From Dehalococcoides mccartyi CG5 (GTDB taxonomy: Bacteria > Chloroflexota > Dehalococcoidia > Dehalococcoidales > Dehalococcoidaceae): DNA of 64,000 nucleotides. The notes under the pieces were generated by a model. That model did no database searches. It was not told the origin of the DNA and worked only from the letters and a program-made list of their open reading frames with translations. The stretch spans positions 930,001 through 994,000 of the forward strand of contig NZ_CP006951.1 of assembly GCF_000830885.1 (NCBI RefSeq), in the 5' to 3' direction. The position numbers and the translations under genes are program-made. Below are positions 42,890-52,523 of this stretch, in pieces (position 1 is the stretch's first letter; every line of letters begins with the position of its first letter).

Positions 42890-43729
42890 ATGACGGTCAA
42901 AATAGTAACCGACAGCACTTCGGATATAAGCCAGAAGCTGGCCGCTGAACTGGGCATAACCGTAGTACCATTGACGGTTTCGTTTGGCAATGAACACTTT
43001 AAAGATGGTGTCAGCATAACACCTGAACAGTTTTTTACCCGCCTTACTTCCCAAAATATATATCCCACTACTACCCAACCCTCACCGGGATTATTTTTGG
43101 AAACTTTTGAGAAGTTGTGTGAAGAAACAGATGAGATACTGGTTATTACCGTTTCCTCAAAACTGTCAGGTACCCTTTCATCCGCTAAAAATGCCGCTGC
43201 CATTATACATGGCCGCTGCCAAGTGGAAGTGATAGATTCCCAAAGGGTTATCATGGGGACAGGGCTACTGGCTATATATGCCGCCGAACTGGCAAAAACC
43301 GGCCTTAACCTCAAGGAACTTAGCCAAGCCATCAGCCAAAAACTGGATGACTGCCACCCCATCATGTACTTTGATACCCTAACCTACCTGCACAAGGGCG
43401 GACGGATGGGCAAAGCCCAAAGTCTGGTGGGCACCATGCTTTCCATAAAACCCATTCTGAAGATGGAAGACGGCATTATCTGCCCGCTTTCCAAAGTGCG
43501 TTCCCGCAGAGCCGGCATGGACTACCTTTATAAGTTTATCAACTCTTACCCGAAGATAAAATACCTGGCGGTAGAACATGCCACCAGCCCGGAAGATGCC
43601 GATGAACTGGTGGAGAGACTGGGGAATATACTCCCGAAAGAACAAATCTTCAGGTCAAGAATTGGACCGGTTGTGGGTACTTATACAGGGGCAAATGCGG
43701 TAGCTGTCACCGTTCTGGAAGACAAATAA
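42890..43729 (+). CDS. DegV/FakB family fatty-acid-binding protein 1
   Basis: A 279-aa DegV protein. TDSTSDIS is the family N-terminus; SSKLSGT and FDTLTYLHKGGRMGKAQ contain residues that contact the fatty-acid carboxylate or FakA in FakB structures. The late motif, normally GTHxGPG, reads GTYTGAN, so the conserved His is Tyr. It is the first of four tandem paralogues; 1 to 3 share the segment SFGNEHF and are clearly closer to one another than to 4. It presents bound acyl chains to FakA. Confidence 0.88.
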   Translation: MTVKIVTDSTSDISQKLAAELGITVVPLTVSFGNEHFKDGVSITPEQFFTRLTSQNIYPTTTQPSPGLFLETFEKLCEETDEILVITVSSKLSGTLSSAKNAAAIIHGRCQVEVIDSQRVIMGTGLLAIYAAELAKTGLNLKELSQAISQKLDDCHPIMYFDTLTYLHKGGRMGKAQSLVGTMLSIKPILKMEDGIICPLSKVRSRRAGMDYLYKFINSYPKIKYLAVEHATSPEDADELVERLGNILPKEQIFRSRIGPVVGTYTGANAVAVTVLEDK

Positions 43730-43745
43730 TATTAAGGAGCTGAAT

Positions 43746-44588
43746 ATGGCAGTGAAAATAATAACCGACAGTACTTCTGATATTCCGCCCGAAATGGCTA
43801 AAAATATGGGGATTACGGTAATTCCCCTGACTGTATCTTTTGGAAATGAACACTTTCTGGATAATGTAACCCTTAAGCCTGATGAATTTTACCGCCGTCT
43901 TTCACTAAGCGGCATTTATCCCCATACCACTCAACCGTCACCGGCTGTCTTTAAAGAAAACTATGAAAAACTTATGCCACAGGCTGATGGCATACTGGTT
44001 ATTAACATATCATCTAAACTTTCCGGCACCTACCAGTCTGCTTTAAGTGCCGTAACCATGCTGGAAAACATAAGCTGTCCTATAGAAATAATAGATTCAC
44101 AGACAGTCAGCCTGGCACTGGGGTTACTGGCTATAAAAGCCAATGATTTGGCCAAAAGCGGGAAAACCTTGGGAGAGATAAAAGAAGCCATCACCCAAAG
44201 CCTGCCTGATGCCCAGCCGGTTATGTTTTTTGATACCCTGACCTACCTGCACAAAGGCGGCAGGATTGGCCGCGCCCAAAGCATGATTGGTTCACTCCTT
44301 TCAGTAAAACCCTTACTTACAGTACGTGACGGGGTGGTTACCCCTTTGACCAGAGTACGCTCACTGCAAGCCGGCATGGACCAGCTTTACAACTTTGCCG
44401 CCCAACACAGTACCCTTGAATATGTAGGTATCGGTTATGCCACCTCTACCACTGATGCCTTAAAACTAAAGGAGCGCCTTGCCCCCTTGTTCCCGCCGGA
44501 AAAAATATACCTAACCCAGGTAGGACCGGTAGTAGGCACATATACAGGGCCGAATACCCTGTGTATAAACATAATCGGGAAAAGCTGA
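43746..44588 (+). CDS. DegV/FakB family fatty-acid-binding protein 2
   Basis: A 280-aa DegV protein beginning MAVKIITDSTSDIPPEMAKN, with SSKLSGTYQSA, FDTLTYLHKGGRIGRAQ and SFGNEHF. The late motif is GTYTGPN, again with Tyr at the usual His position. AAGGAG stands before the ATG, 16 bases after copy 1. The differences from copies 1 and 3 in the lining residues would be expected to change acyl-chain preference, which is an inference. Confidence 0.88.
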   Translation: MAVKIITDSTSDIPPEMAKNMGITVIPLTVSFGNEHFLDNVTLKPDEFYRRLSLSGIYPHTTQPSPAVFKENYEKLMPQADGILVINISSKLSGTYQSALSAVTMLENISCPIEIIDSQTVSLALGLLAIKANDLAKSGKTLGEIKEAITQSLPDAQPVMFFDTLTYLHKGGRIGRAQSMIGSLLSVKPLLTVRDGVVTPLTRVRSLQAGMDQLYNFAAQHSTLEYVGIGYATSTTDALKLKERLAPLFPPEKIYLTQVGPVVGTYTGPNTLCINIIGKS

Positions 44589-44612
44589 TAACAGGATTTT
44601 GGAGGCTTTAAT

Positions 44613-45458
44613 TTGAATGTCCAGATTGTAATTGACAGCACCTCTGATATTACACCCCAGATGGCCAAAGCCATGGGTAATGTACATATAATGCCGCTCA
44701 CAGTGTCCTTCGGAAACGAACACTTTCAAGACGGCATAGATATAACCCCGGAAGAATTTTATACCCGCCTGCCGCAAGACGAGAATATCCCTACCACTAC
44801 CCAACCCCTTCCCGGATATGTAATAGAATTGGTGACCCGCCTTTCCGAAGAAACCGACCAGATACTTATCCTTACCCTTTCCCAAAAACTCAGCGGCACT
44901 TACCAGTCTGCACTTTATACCAAAAAAACTCTGGAAAGCCCCACCTGCCGCATAGAGGTATTTGATACCAACCTGACTACGCTGGGGCACGGACTTAGGG
45001 CTATAAGGGCATCGGATATGGCCAAAGAAGGGGCAAATCTGGACCAGATACTGGAAGAACTTCGAAAGCCCCATAACTATTTGGCAGGGGTTATGTACTT
45101 TGATACTTTAAAATATCTGGCCAGAGGCGGACGGATTGGCAAAGCCCAAAGTTTGCTGGGAGCAATGCTTTCGTTCAAGCCCATTATCACCGTTCAGGAC
45201 GGAGAGGTCAGCCCTGTAACCAGAGTGCGTTCGCGTCAGGCAGGCATGGATTATCTTTATAACTATGCCGCCAGCCGCAAAAATATCCGCTATCTGGGGG
45301 TTGAGCATGCCAATACACCTGAAGACGCCGAGGCTTTAATAGAACGTTTGGGGAATATTTTCCCCAAGGAAAAGATAATCCGTTCACGGATAGGCCCGGT
45401 AATCGGGACATCTATCGGCCCTAACGCTGTATGCGTGGTAGCTTGGGCAGACGCCTAA
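44613..45458 (+). CDS. DegV/FakB family fatty-acid-binding protein 3
   Basis: A 281-aa DegV protein, start TTG with TTGGAGG upstream. It has VIDSTSDITPQ, SFGNEHF, SQKLSGTYQSA and FDTLKYLARGGRIGKAQ. The late motif is GTSIGPN, with Ser at the usual His position. Third of the four tandem copies. Confidence 0.88.
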   Translation: MNVQIVIDSTSDITPQMAKAMGNVHIMPLTVSFGNEHFQDGIDITPEEFYTRLPQDENIPTTTQPLPGYVIELVTRLSEETDQILILTLSQKLSGTYQSALYTKKTLESPTCRIEVFDTNLTTLGHGLRAIRASDMAKEGANLDQILEELRKPHNYLAGVMYFDTLKYLARGGRIGKAQSLLGAMLSFKPIITVQDGEVSPVTRVRSRQAGMDYLYNYAASRKNIRYLGVEHANTPEDAEALIERLGNIFPKEKIIRSRIGPVIGTSIGPNAVCVVAWADA

Positions 45459-45487
45459 TAAAATAACTTGATCAGAGGTACGGATAT

Positions 45488-46420
45488 TTGAGCGTAAAAA
45501 TAGTTACCGACAGCACCGTGGATTTACTTCCGGAAACTATAAAAGAACTGGGCATAACAATAGTACCGGTATACGTAATGTCCGGCAATAAAACCTACCG
45601 GGACGGGCTGGATATAACCCAAACCGAAATTTACAACCGTATGCTGACGGGTGAGCAGTTCACCACTTCCCAGCCCACTCCGGCTGACTTTGCCAGCGTT
45701 TACAAAAACCTTTCAAAAGAAACCGACCAGATAGTTTCCCTTATTATGAGCGCCAAACTATCTGGCACCTATAATTCGGCGGTGCAGGGGCGTGAACTGG
45801 CAAAAAGCAGCAGCAATATAGAACTGATAGATACCAAGGCTACATCCGGGGCTTTGGGCTTGCTGGCTACACAGGCAGCCGAAATGGCAAAAATGGGTGA
45901 AAGCGCGGGGAAGATAATTGATACTGTCAGGAATAATATCCCTCACGTACACATATGGGCACTACTGGATACCGTTAAGTACGTACTAAGAAGCGGGCGT
46001 CTCAGCAGTGCATCCAACCTTATCAGCGGGGTTTTAAGTATTCGCCCCATGATTACCCTCAGGGAAGGCTCTCTCTGGCCTGCCAGTATTCACCGCACCC
46101 GTAATAAGGGACTGGAGAAACTGGCCGAACTGGTAAAAACCAACCGTAACGTGGAGGCAGTTCAGATAGTCCAAAGTGTAGACCTGGCGGAAGCCCAAAC
46201 CCTGAAAGAAAAACTGGCTGACTTTATAGACCAGAGTAAAATCCATGTCTCACAGCTTGGACCTGCTTTGGGTGTTCACGGCGGACCCGGCACGCTGGTA
46301 GTGGCTATTAAGGAAAAACTGGGCAATATCGGCACTGCTACTGATGAAACTGAAGATAGAAAGTCATTTAAGCTGCCTTCCATCCACCTGCCCAAGCTGG
46401 GTTTTTCCAGCCTGCATTAG
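45488..46420 (+). CDS. DegV/FakB family fatty-acid-binding protein 4
   Basis: A 310-aa DegV protein, the most divergent of the four. TDSTVDLLPE, SAKLSGTYNSA and LDTVKYVLRSGRLSSAS are present. Its late motif GVHGGPGTL keeps the canonical His that copies 1-3 have lost. It also has a C-terminal extension of about 30 residues (ATDETEDRKSFKLPS onward) absent from the others. The TTG start and the following strong terminator make it the last gene of the operon. Confidence 0.88.
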   Translation: MSVKIVTDSTVDLLPETIKELGITIVPVYVMSGNKTYRDGLDITQTEIYNRMLTGEQFTTSQPTPADFASVYKNLSKETDQIVSLIMSAKLSGTYNSAVQGRELAKSSSNIELIDTKATSGALGLLATQAAEMAKMGESAGKIIDTVRNNIPHVHIWALLDTVKYVLRSGRLSSASNLISGVLSIRPMITLREGSLWPASIHRTRNKGLEKLAELVKTNRNVEAVQIVQSVDLAEAQTLKEKLADFIDQSKIHVSQLGPALGVHGGPGTLVVAIKEKLGNIGTATDETEDRKSFKLPSIHLPKLGFSSLH

Positions 46421-46443
46421 TGTTTTATAATATTCTGAACTTC

Positions 46444-46472
46444 AAGCCCTCCACTTAAAAGGAGGGCTTTTT
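46444..46472 (+). terminator. terminator of the fakA-degV operon
   Basis: AAGCCCTCC and GGAGGGCTT form a perfect 9-bp stem with an 8-base loop, then TTT. Confidence 0.93.
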
Positions 46473-46546
46473 ACAATCTGGAATAGTGTGGACAAGTGCA
46501 GGTATATGGTCTATCATTTTTAAAAAACGACAGGCGGAGTATAAAT

Positions 46547-49003
46547 TTGGGAGTAGATACCGGCGCCTTTAAAAAAATACTTCAACTGGAAGCTCAAAAA
46601 GGTTTTGCCGATACCGCCGTTATGGGCGGGCTGGACCACTTTCTGTCCCACTGGGCGAAAGAAGCGGTAACCGGCATAAATAACCCGGATGACCTGCTTG
46701 ATTTTCACCACCTGAAACTATCTGACCCCAACTATGCCAAAATGACTGAAGACAAACGCAGGGAATGGGTGGATGCGATACTGGCATTTCTGCCCAAACT
46801 GGAAAACCAGCCCATCGGTAGACCTGCACCCCAAAAAGCACCTAAAGCCAAGTCTCCTTCCAAAACACCTGCCAAACCCAAAGCAGACACCCGCCTGCCA
46901 GCCCTTGACGGGGACGTCTCTCTGGTAAAGGGTATCAGTGCCGCTACCGCCCCCAAATTTCACAAATTGGGTGTTAACACTGTACGTGATTTGCTTTACT
47001 ATTTTCCAAACCGCCATCTGGATTACAGCCGTTTGAAAAAGATATCCCAGCTGGAAGCAGGACCGGAACAGACCATAATCGCCAATGTCTGGCAGTCCAA
47101 AGTGAATTTCATGGGCGGACGCCGCTCAACCGAAGCGGTACTGGGAGATGATACCGGCAACATGCGGGCGGTCTGGTTTAACAACCCGTATATGGTACGT
47201 AATTTGAAACCAAATGCCAGAGTAGTCCTTTCGGGACGGGTCTCTATATTTCAGGGCAGGCCTGTATTTGAATCTCCAGAGTGGGAAGAACTACCAGACG
47301 AAGCTGACCTTATCCATACCGGACGTTTAGTACCTGTCTACCCCCTGACTGCCGGGCTTCACCAGCGAAGCCTGCGCCGCCTGATGAAAAACTTTATAGA
47401 CATTTCTTCCCCAAATATTTCAGATTTTATGCCTGCTGAAACCCTGAAACGCACCCGCTTGCTGCCACTTTCAGAAGCTATCCGACAGGCCCATTTCCCT
47501 GATGATGAAGAATTGAAAAATGCCGCCCGAAACAGGCTGGCTTTTGATGAACTGTTTATCCTCCAGTTGGGAGTACTGGCCAAGAAAAAACGCTGGCACG
47601 AACAGGCAGGACGGGCTTTAAACGTAAATATTCCGGATATAGACCGTTTTGTGTCTAAACTGCCATTTAAACTGACTGATGCTCAGACAAAGTGTCTGGC
47701 TGATATAAAAGCCGATATTTCCAAAGGCGTGCCCATGTCCCGCCTGCTTCAAGGTGAAGTGGGTTCGGGAAAGACTATAGTGGCGGTTATTTCCCTGTTT
47801 ACCGCCGCCGCTAACGGGCTTCAGGGAGCTTTTATGGCACCTACCGAAATACTGGCCGAACAGCATTTTAAAAGTGTCACCCGTCTTTTTGCCTCCATTG
47901 CCCGTGTAAGTACCCTTCTTGACGGGATATATACCTTTGAAGGTCTGCTTGACCGCCCGCTTAAGGTAGCTTTACTTATAAGCGATATGAAGGGCAGCCA
48001 GAAAGATATTTTAAAAGAAAAGATTAAAAAGGGTGAAGTTGATATAGCCATTGGCACCCATGCCCTTATCCAGAAAGAAATCCGCTTCAAATCACTGGGG
48101 CTGGCTGTTATAGATGAACAGCACCGCTTCGGGGTGGAACAACGCTCTGCCCTGCGGAGTAAAGGCCTAAATCCCCATATACTTATTATGACCGCCACTC
48201 CTATACCCCGCACTCTGGCTCTGACCCTGTACGGAGACCTTGACCTTTCAGTTATAGACGAACTGCCACCCGGACGCCAAAGCATAAAAACCCGCTGGTT
48301 AAAACCGGAACAGCGGAACAGCGCTTATACCTTTATCCGCAAACAGATTCAGGAGGGACGGCAAGCATTTATAATCTGTCCGCTGGTAGAGGAATCCGAA
48401 GTTATCCAAGCCAAAGCCGCCACCGCCGAATACGAAACCCTGTCTAGAGAGGTATTCCCCGAATCCAGAGTAGCCCTGCTGCACGGACGCATGAATGCCT
48501 CTGAAAAAGAGACCATAATGAGACACTTTAGCGAAGGCGAAATGGACATACTGGTTTCCACTCCGGTGATAGAGGTGGGGATAGACATACCAAACGCCGC
48601 TGTAATGCTGGTGGAAAGTGCCGACCGCTTTGGCCTTTCCCAGCTACATCAGTTCCGGGGACGGGTGGGCAGAGGCACTGAGCAGAGCTACTGCATGTTT
48701 CTGGCCGAAAATCCGTCTCTACTGGGGCAGGAACGTTTGTCCATTATAGAAAGCACCCAGGATGGCTTTAAGCTGGCTGAGGAAGACCTGCGGCTACGCG
48801 GGCCGGGTGAATTTTTTGGCACCCGCCAGAGCGGCCTGCCAAAGCTGCGTATGGCCAGCATATCTGACGTGGGGCTGCTGGAACAGGCACGCAAAGAGGC
48901 CACCCGTCTTTTTGAGTTAGACCCGGAGCTTAGCTTGCCCGAAAACGCCCCTCTGGAAGCAGAGGTAAGGCGTGTCTGGCCTAAAAAGAGCGAATGGAGC
49001 TAA
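46547..49003 (+). CDS. recG: ATP-dependent DNA helicase RecG
   Basis: RecG (818 aa) remodels stalled forks and branched DNA. An N-terminal region of about 100 residues and a basic, Pro/Ala/Lys-rich linker (QKAPKAKSPSKTPAKPK) precede the wedge OB domain (residues 150-260). The helicase motifs are LQGEVGSGKTIVAVI (Walker A), VIDEQHRFGVEQR (DEQH), TATPIPRTLALTLYGD and HQFRGRVGRGTEQSY. The TRG motif region is near the end. I use TTG 46547 with GGCGGAG 7 bases before it; the open frame reaches GTG 46496, which has no ribosome site. Confidence 0.94.
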   Translation: MGVDTGAFKKILQLEAQKGFADTAVMGGLDHFLSHWAKEAVTGINNPDDLLDFHHLKLSDPNYAKMTEDKRREWVDAILAFLPKLENQPIGRPAPQKAPKAKSPSKTPAKPKADTRLPALDGDVSLVKGISAATAPKFHKLGVNTVRDLLYYFPNRHLDYSRLKKISQLEAGPEQTIIANVWQSKVNFMGGRRSTEAVLGDDTGNMRAVWFNNPYMVRNLKPNARVVLSGRVSIFQGRPVFESPEWEELPDEADLIHTGRLVPVYPLTAGLHQRSLRRLMKNFIDISSPNISDFMPAETLKRTRLLPLSEAIRQAHFPDDEELKNAARNRLAFDELFILQLGVLAKKKRWHEQAGRALNVNIPDIDRFVSKLPFKLTDAQTKCLADIKADISKGVPMSRLLQGEVGSGKTIVAVISLFTAAANGLQGAFMAPTEILAEQHFKSVTRLFASIARVSTLLDGIYTFEGLLDRPLKVALLISDMKGSQKDILKEKIKKGEVDIAIGTHALIQKEIRFKSLGLAVIDEQHRFGVEQRSALRSKGLNPHILIMTATPIPRTLALTLYGDLDLSVIDELPPGRQSIKTRWLKPEQRNSAYTFIRKQIQEGRQAFIICPLVEESEVIQAKAATAEYETLSREVFPESRVALLHGRMNASEKETIMRHFSEGEMDILVSTPVIEVGIDIPNAAVMLVESADRFGLSQLHQFRGRVGRGTEQSYCMFLAENPSLLGQERLSIIESTQDGFKLAEEDLRLRGPGEFFGTRQSGLPKLRMASISDVGLLEQARKEATRLFELDPELSLPENAPLEAEVRRVWPKKSEWS

Positions 49004-49017
49004 AGGTAGAGGTTTAA

Positions 49018-50292
49018 ATGATAAACAAATTCTTTATAGATAAAGATGGACCTCTGGGAAGTAGATTTTTTACTGAAGAAAATCAGCCTGACACTGATAA
49101 ACGCGACCCTTTTCATCACGATAGAGACCGGATATTACACTCAACTGCTTTTCGCCGTCTTCAATATAAAACTCAGGTTTATGCCACACATGAAGGTGAT
49201 TTATACAGAACACGGATGACGCATACACTTGAAGTAGCCCAAATTGCCAGAGGAATTGCAACTCACTTACAATTGCCAAAGGAGAATGAAAATCTTTGTG
49301 AAGCCATTGCTCTAGCCCATGATATAGGTCACTCTCCTTTTGGGCATACGGGTGAAGGCATACTGAACACATTACTTGAGGAGCACGGACGACATTTTGA
49401 ACATAATGTTCAATCATACCGCATGGTTTCAAGGTTAGAACAAAAATATAGTACCTTCCAAGGTTTCAACCTCACAAAAGCCACCTTGAGTGGCATCATA
49501 AGACATCAAACGCCCTTTGATGAAACTAATAAAATAAAAACTGCCATAACAAAAGACATTTCAACCGAGGTTGCAGAATTCTTTGTTAATCCTCAACCTA
49601 TACTAGAAGCTCAAATAGTAAATCTAGCCGATATGATTGCATATGCCGCCCATGATTCAGAAGATGCACTAGCCGTCGGTCTAATAAACTGGAACGACTT
49701 TGAGTCCAAACTTAACGAGGCAGGTATTAAATTTTACTCATCTGCAATTCATGCCCGCTTGTCAAAACGTGAAAATAAGTTCAACCAATCTTTCCCTAAT
49801 AATCCTGAAACCTTGAAAAAAACAAAAAACAGATGGCTATCATGGGAAATAATCAATCATCTAGTTCAGGAAACAGTGAAAGAAACTACCAATAATCTTA
49901 GTTCTCTAGATAACAACGATAAAAATGCTCTGGTCAATCACTCAAAACCTATTGTATGCTTGCCCGAATCTCTGAACAGCGAAATCATATGCTTAGTGAA
50001 AGATGTGTTATTCAATAGTGTCTATCAGGATTACAGAGTAAAGATAATGGCAAGCAAAGCTGAACGAATCATCAAAACCCTTTTTGAAGAATATATGGCA
50101 AACCCCAAGACCTTACCCAAAATCACTCAAAGCAAACTACCCCCAGAGTTCATATTCGATAAAGGAAAAAGGACGAAAGATCAAACTGCAGAATTAGCAC
50201 AAGTAGTAGTAGACTTCATCGCTGGAATGACCGATAAGTATGCCATGGACACATACCAAATATTTACTCAGGCCTATGAAAAAACCCTCTAG
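49018..50292 (+). CDS. dgt: dGTPase-like HD-domain nucleotide triphosphohydrolase
   Basis: A 424-aa member of the dGTPase/SAMHD1-like HD family, which cleaves dNTPs to the nucleoside and triphosphate. The metal-binding HD motif is in RMTHTLEVAQIARGIA and AIALAHDIGHSPFGHTGEG, and a later Asp is in VNLADMIAYAAHD. FHHDRDRILHSTAFRRLQYKTQV is the family N-terminal motif. GGTAGAGG precedes the ATG. It is far AT-richer than recG and argS on either side, suggesting recent transfer. The substrate could be other dNTPs as well as dGTP. Confidence 0.88.
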   Translation: MINKFFIDKDGPLGSRFFTEENQPDTDKRDPFHHDRDRILHSTAFRRLQYKTQVYATHEGDLYRTRMTHTLEVAQIARGIATHLQLPKENENLCEAIALAHDIGHSPFGHTGEGILNTLLEEHGRHFEHNVQSYRMVSRLEQKYSTFQGFNLTKATLSGIIRHQTPFDETNKIKTAITKDISTEVAEFFVNPQPILEAQIVNLADMIAYAAHDSEDALAVGLINWNDFESKLNEAGIKFYSSAIHARLSKRENKFNQSFPNNPETLKKTKNRWLSWEIINHLVQETVKETTNNLSSLDNNDKNALVNHSKPIVCLPESLNSEIICLVKDVLFNSVYQDYRVKIMASKAERIIKTLFEEYMANPKTLPKITQSKLPPEFIFDKGKRTKDQTAELAQVVVDFIAGMTDKYAMDTYQIFTQAYEKTL

Positions 50293-50369
50293 CCATTATC
50301 ATCTTCCCATTCTGTGATATAATCTATGTTCCGGTTTAAACCCGAAGAATAAATACTCGGAGTATAGTT

Positions 50370-52040
50370 TTGAACAGTATCTTAGCTATCAAAAATATTA
50401 TTATAGAGTCTCTAAGCCAAGCTATGGAAAAAGCCCGTCAGGAGGGGCAGATTCCGGCCCTAAGCGTGGATATAAGCATAGAGCACCCCCAAAAAACCAA
50501 CTACGGTGACTATGCCACCAGCCTGCCTTTGCGGCTTGCCAAGGCTACCGGGAAACGCCCTATGGAGTTAGCCCAAATACTGGCAAGCTATATTGAAACC
50601 GGTTCCGGCATTTCTAAAGTAAGTGTAGCCCCTCCCGGCTTTATAAACTTCACTTTTTCAAAAGAGTGGCTGTGCAGTCTGGTGAAGACCATTCTGACTG
50701 AAGCGGGTAGCTACGGCAATATAAATATGGGCGGCGGCAGCCGTGTTCAAATAGAGTTCGTCAGTGCCAATCCCACCGGACCTATTCATATCGGGCACGG
50801 GCGGGGAGCAGTGCTGGGCAGTACTCTTTCAAACATACTCAAGGCCGCCGGATATTACGTTGAAGAAGAATTTTATATCAATGATGCCGGCAGCCAGATA
50901 GATGCTTTCAAAAGAACCCTGTTTGCCCGTTACCAGCAGGCTTTGGGTAAAGATGCCGCTGTTCCTCAGGATGGTTATCACGGCCAGTACATGGTAGATT
51001 TGGCGGCCGAAATGGTAACAAAATACGGGGATAAGTACCTGCAAATGCCGGCTGACATTGCTCAAAATGACCTGGGCGAAATAGGCATGGCGCGCATGCT
51101 TTGCCTTATAAGTGACGACCTGAAAGCTTTGAAGGTGGATTTTGATATCTGGTTTTCAGAGAGGTCTTTATATAGCGGCGGGCAATACAAAACCGCCATG
51201 GATATACTGTCCGTCAACAACTATATTGCCGAAAGAGACAACGCCACTTGGTTCAGCTCCACCCTGCTGGGAGACAGCAAGGACAATGTGATTGTCCGCA
51301 GTGACGGCACGCCCACCTATTTTGCTTCTGACATTGCTTATCACTACAACAAGTTTATTGAACGCAAGTTTGACCGGGTTATAAACATCTGGGGGGCAGA
51401 TCATCAGGGGCATGTTTCCCGCATGAAGGCTATGGTAAGCGCTCTGGGTATCAACCCCGAACGTCTGACTACTCTGCTGTTCCAGATGATTACTTTAAAA
51501 CGGGGCGGTGAACTGGTTCGGCTTTCCAAACGCACCGGTGAAATAATAAGCCTGCGTGAGGTTATTGAGGAAGTGGGAGCAGATGCCTGCCGCTTTTTCT
51601 TCCTTGCCCGCTCTACTGAAAGCCAGATGGATTTTGATCTGGAACTGGCTAAAAAAGAATCAGCTGAAAATCCGGTATATTATGTACAGTACGCCCATGC
51701 CCGCATTTGCAGTATTTTACACCTTGCAGCGGAAAAACAACTGGATTACAGCACCGGTGATACCGATTTACTAGGGGAAGAAGCCGAACTTGAGCTTATC
51801 CGCAAGATGGCCGAACTACCTGAGATTGTGGAGACAGTGTCCCGTACCCTTGAGCCCCACCACCTGACCTATTACGCTCAGGAACTGGCAAATGCTTTCC
51901 ACCAGTTTTACAAAGACTGCCGGGTAATTTCGGATAACGCCGAATTGACCTGTGCCCGCCTGAAACTGGTAGACGCCAGCCGCATAGTGCTTGCCAGAAC
52001 GTTGCACCTTATGGGTATGACCTCACCCGAAAGCATGTAG
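50370..52040 (+). CDS. argS: arginyl-tRNA synthetase
   Basis: Class I aminoacyl-tRNA synthetase for arginine (556 aa). The HIGH signature is [21 protein letters not shown] (about residue 130). The usual KMSKS is replaced by RLSKRTGE, a common variant in ArgRS. The N-terminal tRNA D-loop-binding domain and C-terminal DALR anticodon-binding domain are present. Start TTG 50370 with GGAG upstream. The short leader (78 bases after dgt) leaves no room for a T-box. Confidence 0.96.
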   Translation: MNSILAIKNIIIESLSQAMEKARQEGQIPALSVDISIEHPQKTNYGDYATSLPLRLAKATGKRPMELAQILASYIETGSGISKVSVAPPGFINFTFSKEWLCSLVKTILTEAGSYGNINMGGGSRVQIEFVSANPTGPIHIGHGRGAVLGSTLSNILKAAGYYVEEEFYINDAGSQIDAFKRTLFARYQQALGKDAAVPQDGYHGQYMVDLAAEMVTKYGDKYLQMPADIAQNDLGEIGMARMLCLISDDLKALKVDFDIWFSERSLYSGGQYKTAMDILSVNNYIAERDNATWFSSTLLGDSKDNVIVRSDGTPTYFASDIAYHYNKFIERKFDRVINIWGADHQGHVSRMKAMVSALGINPERLTTLLFQMITLKRGGELVRLSKRTGEIISLREVIEEVGADACRFFFLARSTESQMDFDLELAKKESAENPVYYVQYAHARICSILHLAAEKQLDYSTGDTDLLGEEAELELIRKMAELPEIVETVSRTLEPHHLTYYAQELANAFHQFYKDCRVISDNAELTCARLKLVDASRIVLARTLHLMGMTSPESM

Positions 52041-52068
52041 ATAGCCAACCCGCACCTCGAGATAAAAT

Positions 52069-52104
52069 AAGGGCAGACTCAAAGTAGTCTGCCCTTTGCT
52101 TTTG
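52069..52104. terminator. bidirectional terminator between argS and RAM gene
   Basis: A perfect 11-bp stem (AAGGGCAGACT / AGTCTGCCCTT) with a 6-base loop. TTGCTTTT follows on the plus side and a T-rich run follows on the minus side, so it can serve both convergent genes. Confidence 0.92.
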
Positions 52105-52132
52105 GAGAGTATAATACTAACCGTAAAATAAT

Positions 52133-52363
52133 TTAAAGAGCCAGACAGGTAACTGTGCGGGTAATGCCCTCCACCGCCTGTATCTTGGAGGTAATAAACT
52201 CACCCATTTCGGCAAGGGTATCCTGCTCTACTACCGCAATAATATCGTATGGCCCGGTTACCGCATCTATGCTATGTATACCGGAAACTTTCCTCAGGCT
52301 GGCGGCTATTTTCTTGGCCTGAGCAGGAGCGGCTTCAATAAGGACAAATGCTTTGGCAGACAT
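52133..52363 (-). CDS. stand-alone Lrp/AsnC RAM-domain protein
   Basis: A 76-aa protein consisting only of the Lrp/AsnC effector-binding RAM (ACT-like) domain (MSAKAFVLIEAAPAQAKKI, VTGPYDIIAVVEQD, VEGITRTVTCLAL), without a DNA-binding domain. Such proteins may sense amino acids or modulate full-length Lrp partners. GAGGGGG precedes the ATG. It is divergent from the FabI-type gene. Confidence 0.88.
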   Translation of the reverse strand: MSAKAFVLIEAAPAQAKKIAASLRKVSGIHSIDAVTGPYDIIAVVEQDTLAEMGEFITSKIQAVEGITRTVTCLAL

Positions 52364-52425
52364 ATAAACCCCCTCGAATCTCTTTCAGAGACATATTTGA
52401 ACTGTAATAAGAATACGCTTAATAT

Positions 52426-52455
52426 TTGAATAAGGTAGTCTGTATGCCCTATAAT
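52426..52455 (+). promoter_or_regulatory. promoter of the enoyl-ACP reductase gene
   Basis: TTGAAT (52426-52431), 18-base spacer, TATAAT (52450-52455). The leader of about 60 bases is very AT-rich. Confidence 0.6.
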
Positions 52456-52523
52456 ATAACACACTTTTTGTGCATTTTTTATTTTTGTGACAAATTTATA
52501 AAATATTTTGACGGAGAGATATT

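Noticed and set aside
42890-46420. degV copies as a recent tandem amplification
   Set aside because: The four proteins differ throughout their length and no long nucleotide identity was seen, so duplication is old rather than recent.
50293-50369. Possible T-box before argS
   Set aside because: Only 77 bases between dgt and argS, too short for a T-box, and no T-box consensus bulge was seen.
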